This document shows, piece by piece, positions 1 to 4,905 of a stretch of DNA of 6,019 bases. The notes under the pieces were generated by a model. That model was given only the letters and a program-made list of their open reading frames with translations, did not search any database and was not told the DNA's origin. Position 1 is the first letter of the stretch. Each line of letters opens with the position of its first letter. Origin of the DNA: an uncultured Eubacteriales bacterium (lineage in GTDB: Bacteria; Bacillota; Clostridia; Lachnospirales; Anaerotignaceae); assembly GCA_900546215.1 (NCBI GenBank), contig URCD01000122.1:1-6019 (forward strand). Direction: 5' to 3'. The translations under genes and the position numbers were made by a program.

Positions 1-128
1 ACACCGTGAGAAAAAATGTCAAAAAACCTAGGGGCGCTAAGCCTGGAATGGTTATATATGAGCAGAATAAGACATTATATGTTGATCCGGATGAACGCCT
101 TGCCGCTAGGCTTGAAAGGCCGGAATAA
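1..128 (+). CDS. rqcH: RqcH / NFACT-family protein, C-terminal end only (partial)
   Basis: Reading from base 3 gives 41 codons ending in TAA at 126-128; the gene runs off the left edge. The peptide contains KKPRGAKPGMVIYEQNKTLY followed by VDPDE. This is the typical end of the NFACT RNA-binding domain found at the C-terminus of RqcH proteins (bacterial Rqc2/NEMF homologues, long annotated as fibronectin-binding proteins, e.g. B. subtilis YloA). From family knowledge, RqcH binds stalled 50S subunits carrying peptidyl-tRNA and directs addition of C-terminal alanine tails that mark the nascent chain for degradation. Only the tail is visible, so the catalytic and coiled-coil parts cannot be checked. 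A Rho-independent terminator begins a few bases after the stop, so this is the end of its transcript. The call rests on one short but distinctive motif. Confidence 0.82.
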   Translation, partial: TVRKNVKKPRGAKPGMVIYEQNKTLYVDPDERLAARLERPE

Positions 129-134
129 TGATTC

Positions 135-168
135 AAAACAGCCTGACTCTAGGATCAGGCTGTTTTTT
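135..168 (+). terminator. Rho-independent terminator after the rqcH end
   Basis: A 12-bp perfect inverted repeat, AAAACAGCCTGA (135-146) and TCAGGCTGTTTT (155-166), encloses an 8-base loop. The right arm runs directly into further T residues (to 168), giving the U-tract for plus-strand transcripts. On the minus strand the hairpin is followed by TTTT from the left arm, so it may also stop transcripts of the converging gene that ends at 183. Confidence 0.9.
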
Positions 169-182
169 ATTAGACAAAAATT

Positions 183-704
183 TTATTCAAAAAATTCCTC
201 TCTATTAGCTTTTATATATTCAGTTATCAGTGAAATAAATTGTGAGTTTGACGGCTTTTTATTAAGAGTACAGCCAGCAGCTTCTTCAAAATGCTGTTTT
301 CCATTATTATTCCAAGCATATTCAATAGCCTTTCTCATACACCTCTCAACTCTATTTGGTGTCGAACCGAATTTTTTAGCAACATATGGATAGATAACCT
401 TTGTTATTGATATCTGTTGCTCAGAACTTAAAATTTTATATTCAATTGAAGCCTCAAGATATTGAAATCCATTGTGGCTTGGCAGAATACTTAATTTCCT
501 AAGAAGGGTCGAAAGAGCATCAGTTTTAAATTTATTTTTGGTTACATGTTCATCAACAATTTTTGTGTCTTTTATCAGCATATTGTCCGTAGCTACAATC
601 GAAAGTACACATTCTTGGTCACGTAAAAATCTTATGACATTATTTGTACTCTCATCATCTTTTATCGTTACTATGTAGTTGAGTGTCTTTATTCTTTTAT
701 CCAT
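183..704 (-). CDS. Spo0A-like DNA-binding protein lacking a receiver domain
   Basis: The protein has 173 residues. About 64-168 align along their whole length with the C-terminal DNA-binding domain of Spo0A, the sporulation master regulator: SITKVIYPYVAKKF (99-112), then the helix-turn-helix with STPNRVERCMRKAIEYAW (114-131), then KPSNSQFISLI (150-160), matching Spo0A's KPTNSEFIAMV. The RVER and following Arg of the recognition helix are kept, so binding to 0A-box-like DNA is plausible. Full Spo0A is about 260-270 residues with a phospho-receiver at the N-terminus. Here only about 60 residues precede the domain. They start like a receiver (beta strand, an acidic pair D16-D17, a helix, a second strand) but leave no room for the phosphorylated Asp, Thr or Lys. 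The function is therefore unlikely to depend on the usual phosphorelay. The start at 704 is supported by GGAGG (complement of 711-715) six bases upstream. It is transcribed alone, converging on rqcH. The family assignment is firm; the role (accessory sporulation regulator, antagonist of Spo0A, or unrelated regulator) is inference. Confidence 0.85.
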   Translation of the reverse strand: MDKRIKTLNYIVTIKDDESTNNVIRFLRDQECVLSIVATDNMLIKDTKIVDEHVTKNKFKTDALSTLLRKLSILPSHNGFQYLEASIEYKILSSEQQISITKVIYPYVAKKFGSTPNRVERCMRKAIEYAWNNNGKQHFEEAAGCTLNKKPSNSQFISLITEYIKANREEFFE

Positions 705-744
705 ATTATACCTCCAATATTCTTTTTCTTTATTTTAATACAAA

Positions 745-755
745 TTTCGACGAAA
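745..755. promoter_or_regulatory. Candidate 0A-box-like operator (TTTCGACGAAA)
   Basis: TTTCGACGAAA is an inverted repeat around a central base. On the minus strand it reads CGTCGAA, six of seven matches to the Spo0A box TGTCGAA. It lies about 40 bases upstream of the start of the Spo0A-like gene, just upstream of a possible minus-strand -10 element (TAAAAT, complement of 732-737 or so). A second six-of-seven match, ATCGACA (TGTCGAT on the minus strand), lies at 790-796. The position suits autoregulation or control by true Spo0A, but short degenerate matches arise easily in AT-rich DNA. Confidence 0.35.
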
Positions 756-1009
756 TAAACTAAAATACAGAATTTTGTTGGTAAAAGTTATCGACACAGA
801 ATTCATGAAATTACACGAAAAAGACCGAATTATAATGATTTCCGCGTATAAAAGACGTAAAAGGTTGAAAAAAGATATATAGTATTTTGTGGGTTCGGAT
901 TTTACACAATAATTATATAAACCAAATCATAAGATTAAACTGCACATTCATTGATTAACGGGCATAAATTGGGACTTTTCCGTAATATAGTTAATAAATT
1001 TTGCTTTGT

Positions 1010-1037
1010 ATATTTTAAATTTTGAGGCACATACTAA
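1010..1037 (+). promoter_or_regulatory. Candidate sporulation-type (sigma-E-like) promoter of the Mn catalase
   Basis: ATATT at 1010-1014, 15 bases of spacer, then CATACTAA at 1030-1037 resemble the mother-cell sigma-E pattern (ATA-type -35 and CATACAAT-type -10). It lies about 35 bases upstream of the catalase start. No good sigma-A promoter was found at that distance. CotJ proteins of Bacillus are sigma-E-controlled, which fits, but the match is partial. Confidence 0.35.
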
Positions 1038-1073
1038 ATTTGCAGTTTAATAAAAAAAGAAAAGGGTGATTAT

Positions 1074-1739
1074 ATGTTTTTTCATGAAAAGAAGCTTTTC
1101 CACCCGGTAGAGGTAGAAAAACCTAATCCTCAGTATGCGGTGCTCATGCAGGAACAGCTTGGAGGCGGAAACGGTGAAATGAAAGCCGCTATGCAGTATA
1201 TGTCTCAGAGCTTTAGAATAAAGGACAAAGACATTAAAGATTTGTTTATGGATATCGCTTCTGAAGAACTCGGGCATATGGAAATGGTAGCTGAAACGAT
1301 TAATCTTCTTAATGGACATGAGGTTGATTATGAAGGCGTTGAAGCCGGAGAAATTCAGACACATACAATACTTGGACTTAACCCTGGATTAATGAATTCA
1401 TCAGGCTATTCATGGACAGCGGACTATGTAACGGTAACAGGAGACCTGTGCGCCGACCTGCTTTCCAATATAGCCTCTGAGCAGAGAGCAAAGGTTGTAT
1501 ATGAATATCTTTACCGTCAGATTGGCGACAAAAAGGTAAGAGATACAATTGACTTCCTTCTTAACAGAGAGGAAGCGCATAACCAGATGTTCCGTGACGC
1601 ATTTAATAAGGTTATGGATACAGGCTCAAACAGGGACTTTGGAACAACAAAGGCTGCCAGGATGTATTTCAATATGTCGTCTCCAGAGACAACTAAAAAT
1701 CCCAAGGAAATAAAAGTTAAGGCTCCAAGCTTTAAATAA
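1074..1739 (+). CDS. Manganese catalase family protein (CotJC-like)
   Basis: This 221-residue protein is a di-manganese (non-haem) catalase of the CotJC type, expected to dismute hydrogen peroxide. All five metal ligands expected from the Lactobacillus plantarum enzyme are present: Glu35 in GGGNGEMKAAMQY, Glu65 and His68 in ASEELGHME, Glu136 in NIASEQRAK and His169 in LLNREEAHNQ. Tyr42, which corresponds to the conserved active-site tyrosine, is also present. The first residues (MFFHEKKLFHPVEVEKPNP) match the usual start of clostridial members. The protein is shorter than the 266-residue Lactobacillus enzyme and longer than Bacillus CotJC (about 190), with a lysine-rich tail that may be surface exposed. 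There is no signal peptide or membrane segment. AAAGGGTGA a few bases upstream is the ribosome binding site and fixes the start. The cotJA and cotJB partners are absent here, so the protein may be a spore-coat component or a vegetative peroxide-defence enzyme. The candidate sporulation promoter upstream favours the former, weakly. Confidence 0.92.
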   Translation: MFFHEKKLFHPVEVEKPNPQYAVLMQEQLGGGNGEMKAAMQYMSQSFRIKDKDIKDLFMDIASEELGHMEMVAETINLLNGHEVDYEGVEAGEIQTHTILGLNPGLMNSSGYSWTADYVTVTGDLCADLLSNIASEQRAKVVYEYLYRQIGDKKVRDTIDFLLNREEAHNQMFRDAFNKVMDTGSNRDFGTTKAARMYFNMSSPETTKNPKEIKVKAPSFK

Positions 1740-1746
1740 TTAAAAG

Positions 1747-1764
1747 GCGTGCCGTAAGGCACGC
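1747..1764 (+). other. Intergenic GUAA-tetraloop hairpin without U-tract
   Basis: A seven-base-pair GC-rich stem, GCGTGCC (1747-1753) and GGCACGC (1758-1764), closes a GTAA loop, a GNRA-type tetraloop as RNA. It starts eight bases after the catalase stop and sits before the next gene's ribosome binding site. TGCTACATAATG follows instead of a T-run, so it is not a canonical Rho-independent terminator. It may protect the 3' end of the catalase message or reduce read-through. Confidence 0.6.
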
Positions 1765-1793
1765 TGCTACATAATGATAACGGGGGTAAAAGT

Positions 1794-2399
1794 ATGATTT
1801 GTATTGGTGTAATAGGAAGTGTATCCGACAGCTTTATCAATCATTTGGGAGAAAAATATACAGACGCAGGATATAAAACCGCTGTATGCAATGATTACGA
1901 AGGAAGTTCAATCTTATTAAGGTATAAGACCAGTGCTGAAAAATCCGGATGTGACGTTTTCATAGCAGATATTGCCGCTAAAGAGGCTTCTATATTTAAA
2001 TATGACATTTTGATTTTTATAACAGCCGACGAAAACGGAGGCATTGCTGAACTTAAAAACGTAAAGCCGGGGGGCTATGTAATTATAAATACAGACGACT
2101 GCAGCACCCTGCCATATATACTTCCGAAGGGAATAAACATTATAACATGCGGCGTAAACAGCAGGGCGGCCGTAACATTCTCGGCTATAGATGAGAATAA
2201 GAACGGAAGGGAAACAATACAATGCTGTGTTCAAAGCTATATTAAGACTTTATCAGGAAGAATTATCGAGCCTCAGGAGTTTGGAGTTAATATTCTAGGA
2301 AAATATCCTATATCTGAGGTGTTAACAATAATAACAACAGCTATTACCGGTGATATTGAGATGACCGTTACATCGGGAGAGCTGTTTTCGCAGAATTGA
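1794..2399 (+). CDS. Uncharacterised protein resembling a Mur-ligase core without its P-loop
   Basis: I do not recognise this 201-residue protein as a named family, but its architecture resembles the N-terminal and central part of Mur ligases (ATP-dependent peptidoglycan-precursor ligases). It opens with a hydrophobic strand, ICIGVIG (2-8), where Mur ligases carry GTNGKT/S. Here the loop reads GSVSDSF, lacking the glycine and lysine needed to hold ATP phosphates. A helix and AGYKTAV (25-31) follow, as in Mur proteins. Later come GGYVIINTDD (93-102), like the central-domain G-x-V-V-L-N-x-D-D signature, then INIITCGVNSRAAVTFSAID (114-133), like the ViTyG strand, and CCVQSYIKTLSGRIIEPQEF (144-163). 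The C-terminal ligase domain is absent. There is no signal peptide or membrane helix, so it is probably cytoplasmic. GGGGG at 1782-1786, seven bases before the ATG, supports the start. It lies 54 bases after the catalase and could be co-transcribed with it. Loss of ligase activity is predicted; a binding or scaffold role is speculation. Confidence 0.6.
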   Translation: MICIGVIGSVSDSFINHLGEKYTDAGYKTAVCNDYEGSSILLRYKTSAEKSGCDVFIADIAAKEASIFKYDILIFITADENGGIAELKNVKPGGYVIINTDDCSTLPYILPKGINIITCGVNSRAAVTFSAIDENKNGRETIQCCVQSYIKTLSGRIIEPQEFGVNILGKYPISEVLTIITTAITGDIEMTVTSGELFSQN

Positions 2400-2418
2400 A
2401 GTTCTTAAATTCCTCATG

Positions 2419-2447
2419 GTGAATAAAATAAATTAGTAGTTTATAAT
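2419..2447 (+). promoter_or_regulatory. Candidate sigma-A promoter of the OB-fold gene
   Basis: A perfect -10 element, TATAAT, lies at 2442-2447. Seventeen bases upstream is GTGAAT (2419-2424), a weak -35 with three of six matches. Transcription would begin near 2454, placing the ATG at 2455 at the very 5' end of the message and favouring the downstream ATG at 2476. Confidence 0.45.
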
Positions 2448-2475
2448 CAGGCAAATGAAAGAGGGGAAAAACATA

Positions 2476-3117
2476 ATGGAAAACAGCAAAACGGCGGAGA
2501 ATAATTTAGTAAGCCTGTCCGGCATAATTTCGGAGGAATGTGTTTTCAGCCATGAGGTATACGGAGAAGGTTTTTATATATTTAAGATGGAGGTAAAGAG
2601 ACTCAGTGATAATGAGGATATACTTCCCATAACCGTTTCTGACAGGCTTCTTGATGTGACAAGCCTCAAAAAGGGTATGAATGTATGTGTAAAAGGACAG
2701 CTTAGAAGCTATAATCATTATTCTTCAAAGAAAAATAAACTGATTTTAACGACCTTTGCAAGAGAAATTATAATGGAGCCGGACCCGGGCCAAAATCCCA
2801 ATGAAATATTTTTAAATGGGTTTGTATGTAAGGCGCCTGTTTACAGGACCACGCCATTTGGCAGGGAAATAAGCGACCTTCTTATAGCGGTTAACCGCAA
2901 TTACGGAAAAAGCGACTATATCCCATGCATAGCTTGGGGAAGAAACGCCAAATTCGCCGGCAGTTTGGATGTCGGAAGCAATGTTGAGCTTTGGGGAAGA
3001 ATTCAGTCCAGGGTATATCAAAAACGGATTGATGAGGAAATGACTGAGGAAAGAACGGCTTATGAGGTTTCGCTCTCAAAAATAGAGCTGGTACATAAGC
3101 CTGAGGACGAAGAATAA
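2476..3117 (+). CDS. Two-OB-fold single-stranded DNA-binding-type protein
   Basis: From the chosen start the protein has 213 residues. The C-terminal half carries FLNGFVCKAPVYRTTPFGRE (112-131), then DLLIAVNRNYGKSDYIPC (134-151) and WGRNAKFA (154-161). This is the strand pattern of bacterial SSB proteins (G-x-V-x-x-x-P-x-x-x-T-P-x-G, then IAVNR, then IPCIAWG, then G-x-x-V-x-x-x-G-R-I-Q-S-R). The N-terminal half (about 12-101) repeats the logic weakly with LVSLSGIISE, the KMEVKR strand and KKGMNVCVKGQLRSY, so it is probably a second OB fold. Classical SSB has one OB fold, a disordered tail and a DDDIPF-type end; here the tail is only KPEDEE. It probably binds single-stranded nucleic acid, but partners and duty are unknown, and the main ssb gene next to ribosomal genes would be elsewhere. 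An in-frame ATG exists at 2455, but AAAGAGGGG (about 2458-2466) sits nine bases before 2476 and the candidate promoter would start transcription near 2454, so 2476 is preferred. Confidence 0.72.
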   Translation: MENSKTAENNLVSLSGIISEECVFSHEVYGEGFYIFKMEVKRLSDNEDILPITVSDRLLDVTSLKKGMNVCVKGQLRSYNHYSSKKNKLILTTFAREIIMEPDPGQNPNEIFLNGFVCKAPVYRTTPFGREISDLLIAVNRNYGKSDYIPCIAWGRNAKFAGSLDVGSNVELWGRIQSRVYQKRIDEEMTEERTAYEVSLSKIELVHKPEDEE

Positions 3118-3136
3118 ATAATAAGGTTTAAAAGAT

Positions 3137-3163
3137 AAAAGCAGGCGTTTCCGCCTGCTTTTT
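3137..3163. terminator. Bidirectional Rho-independent terminator between converging genes
   Basis: A perfect stem GCAGGCG (3141-3147) and CGCCTGC (3152-3158) with a four-base loop is flanked by AAAA on the left and TTTTT on the right. It therefore works as a hairpin plus U-tract on both strands. On the minus strand the loop reads GAAA, a stable GNRA tetraloop. It ends the OB-fold gene from the left and lies three bases beyond the dapB stop from the right. Confidence 0.92.
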
Positions 3164-3165
3164 AA

Positions 3166-3930
3166 TTACTGAAGTACATCCTTTAATACATCCTTCATGG
3201 TATAAAACCCAGCCGGTTTTCCGGCAAGATATTTTGCTGCCTTTACCGCGCCTACAGCAAATATCTCCTTAGACATTGCCCTATGGTTTATTTCTATTAT
3301 CTCGTCTTTGCCAGCAAATATAACTTCATGCTCTCCGACTATGTTTCCGCCCCTTACAGCATGAATACCTATTTCTCCTTTTGTACGTTTTTCTCTTGTT
3401 TGTGACCTGTCGTAAACGTAATCATATTTATTGTCCATGACCTCGTTCACTGCATCAGCTATAGCAAGAGCCGTTCCGCTTGGAGCATCTATTTTTTGAT
3501 TATGGTGCTTCTCAACAATTTCAATATCAAAACCGGAATCGGCAAGAGCCAGAGCCGCTTTCTGCACAAGTGAGAAAAGAAGATTTACACCGACTGACAT
3601 ATTCGCGCTTTTGAGAACAGCAACTTTATTTGAAGCCTCATGAAGTTTATTTGTCAATTCATCAGATAAGCCTGTTGTACATAAAATTACAGGTATCTGC
3701 TTTTTAACGGAGTAATCAAGCAGTGCGGGAACAGCAGACGCTGTAGAGAAGTCAATTATAACGTCAGCATCCACATCACATTCCTCAGGTGTTTTAAAAA
3801 CCGGAAAATCCGGGCTTTCTCCAAAGGGGTCAATTCCAGCAGCAATTTCGCAGGAAGAGTCCTCTTTAACTATCTGGCACACGACTTTGCCCATTTTGCC
3901 GCAGCAGCCGTGCATAATGATTTTTGTCAT
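3166..3930 (-). CDS. dapB: 4-hydroxy-tetrahydrodipicolinate reductase
   Basis: This 254-residue cytoplasmic enzyme reduces the DapA product to tetrahydrodipicolinate with NAD(P)H in the diaminopimelate/lysine pathway. The length is normal for Gram-positive DapB. The nucleotide-binding loop GCCGKMG is at 8-14, IIDFST at 58-63, CTTGLS at 84-89 and SANMSVGVNL at 108-117. The active-site signature EKHHNQKIDAPSGTA is at 140-154; His142 and Lys146 match the catalytic His159 and Lys163 of the E. coli enzyme. RGGNIVGEHEVIF follows in the C-terminal part. The start is fixed by GAGGT (complement of 3937-3941) six bases upstream. That ribosome binding site overlaps the TGA stop of dapA (3940-3942), so dapB is very probably translated by coupling to dapA. 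It is the last gene of the minus-strand cluster, with a terminator right after it. Nothing is missing or broken. Confidence 0.97.
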   Translation of the reverse strand: MTKIIMHGCCGKMGKVVCQIVKEDSSCEIAAGIDPFGESPDFPVFKTPEECDVDADVIIDFSTASAVPALLDYSVKKQIPVILCTTGLSDELTNKLHEASNKVAVLKSANMSVGVNLLFSLVQKAALALADSGFDIEIVEKHHNQKIDAPSGTALAIADAVNEVMDNKYDYVYDRSQTREKRTKGEIGIHAVRGGNIVGEHEVIFAGKDEIIEINHRAMSKEIFAVGAVKAAKYLAGKPAGFYTMKDVLKDVLQ

Positions 3931-3939
3931 AGCATTACC

Positions 3940-4824
3940 TCATTTTAAAAGACCGTATTTTGTAAGCTCATTCTTAACATATTCCTTATGGGACTCGCTC
4001 ATTTCAACCAGCGGAAGATGACATTCACCTACGTTAAAGCCAAGCATGTTCATAGCAGCCTTTACTGGTATAGGATTAACCTCGCAGAACATTGCGTCAA
4101 AAATACCAAGAATGTCAAGCTGAAGCTGACAGGCTTTTTTATGGTCGCCATTCCAGTATGCCTCGCATATATCATGCATTTCATCAGGAATAATATTTGC
4201 CGTTACCGAAATTATACCCTTGCCGCCTAATGAAAGAATAGGCAGTGTTTGGTCATCATTGCCTGAGTAAATATCAAAATCAGGTCCGCATAATGCAGCA
4301 GTTTTGGCAATTTCAGAAATATTTCCGCTTGCTTCTTTAACGGCTACAATATTAGGAATCTTAGCGAGCTGGGCGCAGGTTTCCGGAGCTATGCCCATTC
4401 CTGTTCTTCCGGGAACATTATAAAGAATGATTGGTATATTAACAGCCTCAGCTATTGCCGTATAGTGGGCTATAAGTCCCCTCTGAGTTGTTTTGTTGTA
4501 GTAAGGTGTTACAAGAAGAAGCCCATCAGCTCCAGCCTTTTCGCATTCACTTCCAAGCTTTGCGGCGTGGGCAGTATCATTGCTTCCGGCTCCTGCTATT
4601 ACAGGAACTCTTTTCTTTACATGTTCAGCAACAAGCCTTACACACTCTACCTGATCCTCATCAGCGATAGTAGACGCTTCACCTGTTGTTCCGCAGATTA
4701 AAAGCGCGTCAGTTTTATGAGAAAGATGGTAATCCGTGAGCTCAATCAGCTTTTCAAAATTTACGGAACCGTCTTCCTTAAAAGGCGTTACAAGCGCAAC
4801 GCATGAACCTGTGAATATAGACAT
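3940..4824 (-). CDS. dapA: 4-hydroxy-tetrahydrodipicolinate synthase
   Basis: This 294-residue TIM-barrel aldolase condenses pyruvate with aspartate-4-semialdehyde, the first step dedicated to diaminopimelate and lysine, and in spore formers also to dipicolinate. The Schiff-base lysine is Lys163 in VAVKEASGN. The catalytic triad is Thr47 in CGTTGEAST, Tyr109 in TPYYNK and Tyr135 in LYNVPGRTG; Arg140 in the last motif binds the substrate carboxylate. These equal E. coli Lys161, Thr45, Tyr107, Tyr133 and Arg138. Of the E. coli lysine-feedback residues, Asn80 and Tyr106 are kept (Asn82, Tyr108), but His53, His56 and Glu84 are replaced by Asp55, Gln58 and His86. The enzyme is thus predicted to be poorly inhibited by lysine, as is usual for Gram-positive DapA. 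GGAGGT (complement of 4831-4836) lies just upstream of the ATG. It follows asd after 81 bases with its own candidate promoter and precedes dapB by nine bases. Confidence 0.97.
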   Translation of the reverse strand: MSIFTGSCVALVTPFKEDGSVNFEKLIELTDYHLSHKTDALLICGTTGEASTIADEDQVECVRLVAEHVKKRVPVIAGAGSNDTAHAAKLGSECEKAGADGLLLVTPYYNKTTQRGLIAHYTAIAEAVNIPIILYNVPGRTGMGIAPETCAQLAKIPNIVAVKEASGNISEIAKTAALCGPDFDIYSGNDDQTLPILSLGGKGIISVTANIIPDEMHDICEAYWNGDHKKACQLQLDILGIFDAMFCEVNPIPVKAAMNMLGFNVGECHLPLVEMSESHKEYVKNELTKYGLLK

Positions 4825-4861
4825 ATTATTACCTCCAACCCGTTTGTATACTGTTTTTATA

Positions 4862-4891
4862 AGTATACTATAATATGCTTTTTGAAATCAA
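4862..4891 (-). promoter_or_regulatory. Candidate sigma-A promoter of dapA-dapB
   Basis: On the minus strand TTGATT (complement of 4886-4891, four of six to TTGACA), an 18-base spacer and TATACT (complement of 4862-4867, five of six to TATAAT) lie in the gap between asd and dapA. The -10 falls within one of two GTATACT direct repeats (4846-4852 and 4863-4869). No terminator hairpin was seen after asd, so read-through from asd may add to this promoter. Confidence 0.55.
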
Positions 4892-4905
4892 TAGAGTTAT
4901 GAACA

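Larger units (their letters stand above)
705..1073. other. AT-rich divergent intergenic region (promoter region)
   Basis: These 369 bases separate the divergent Spo0A-like gene and the manganese catalase. I found no convincing gene, tRNA or structured RNA in them. The region holds the ribosome binding sites of both genes, 0A-box-like heptamers at 745-755 and 790-796, a perfect plus-strand TATAAT at 831-836 without a good -35 element, and a possible sporulation-type promoter at 1010-1037. The stretch from about 840 to 1005 shows nothing I can assign. Confidence 0.6.

Noticed and set aside
360..366. Perfect 0A box TGTCGAA
   Set aside because: It lies inside the coding region of the Spo0A-like gene (Gly-Ser-Thr-Pro codons). 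About one such heptamer is expected by chance in a window this size counting both strands.
16..393. Plus-strand open frame of 125 codons
   Set aside because: It runs across the rqcH end, the terminator and the antisense of the Spo0A-like gene; the frame from base 3 and the minus-strand gene explain this DNA better.
831..836. TATAAT as the main catalase promoter
   Set aside because: No acceptable -35 lies at 16-18 bases and it would give a leader of more than 200 bases; kept only as a note within the intergenic entry.
840..1005. Possible small RNA or short gene in the intergenic region
   Set aside because: I saw no ribosome binding site with a sensible frame, no strong hairpin with a T-run and no paired promoter elements.
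1747..1764. Hairpin as a normal terminator of the catalase gene
   Set aside because: No T-run follows the stem, so a canonical Rho-independent terminator is not supported.
2455..2475. Upstream ATG for the OB-fold protein
   Set aside because: It has no ribosome binding site of its own and would lie at the very 5' end of the predicted transcript; the GAGGGG site fits the ATG at 2476.
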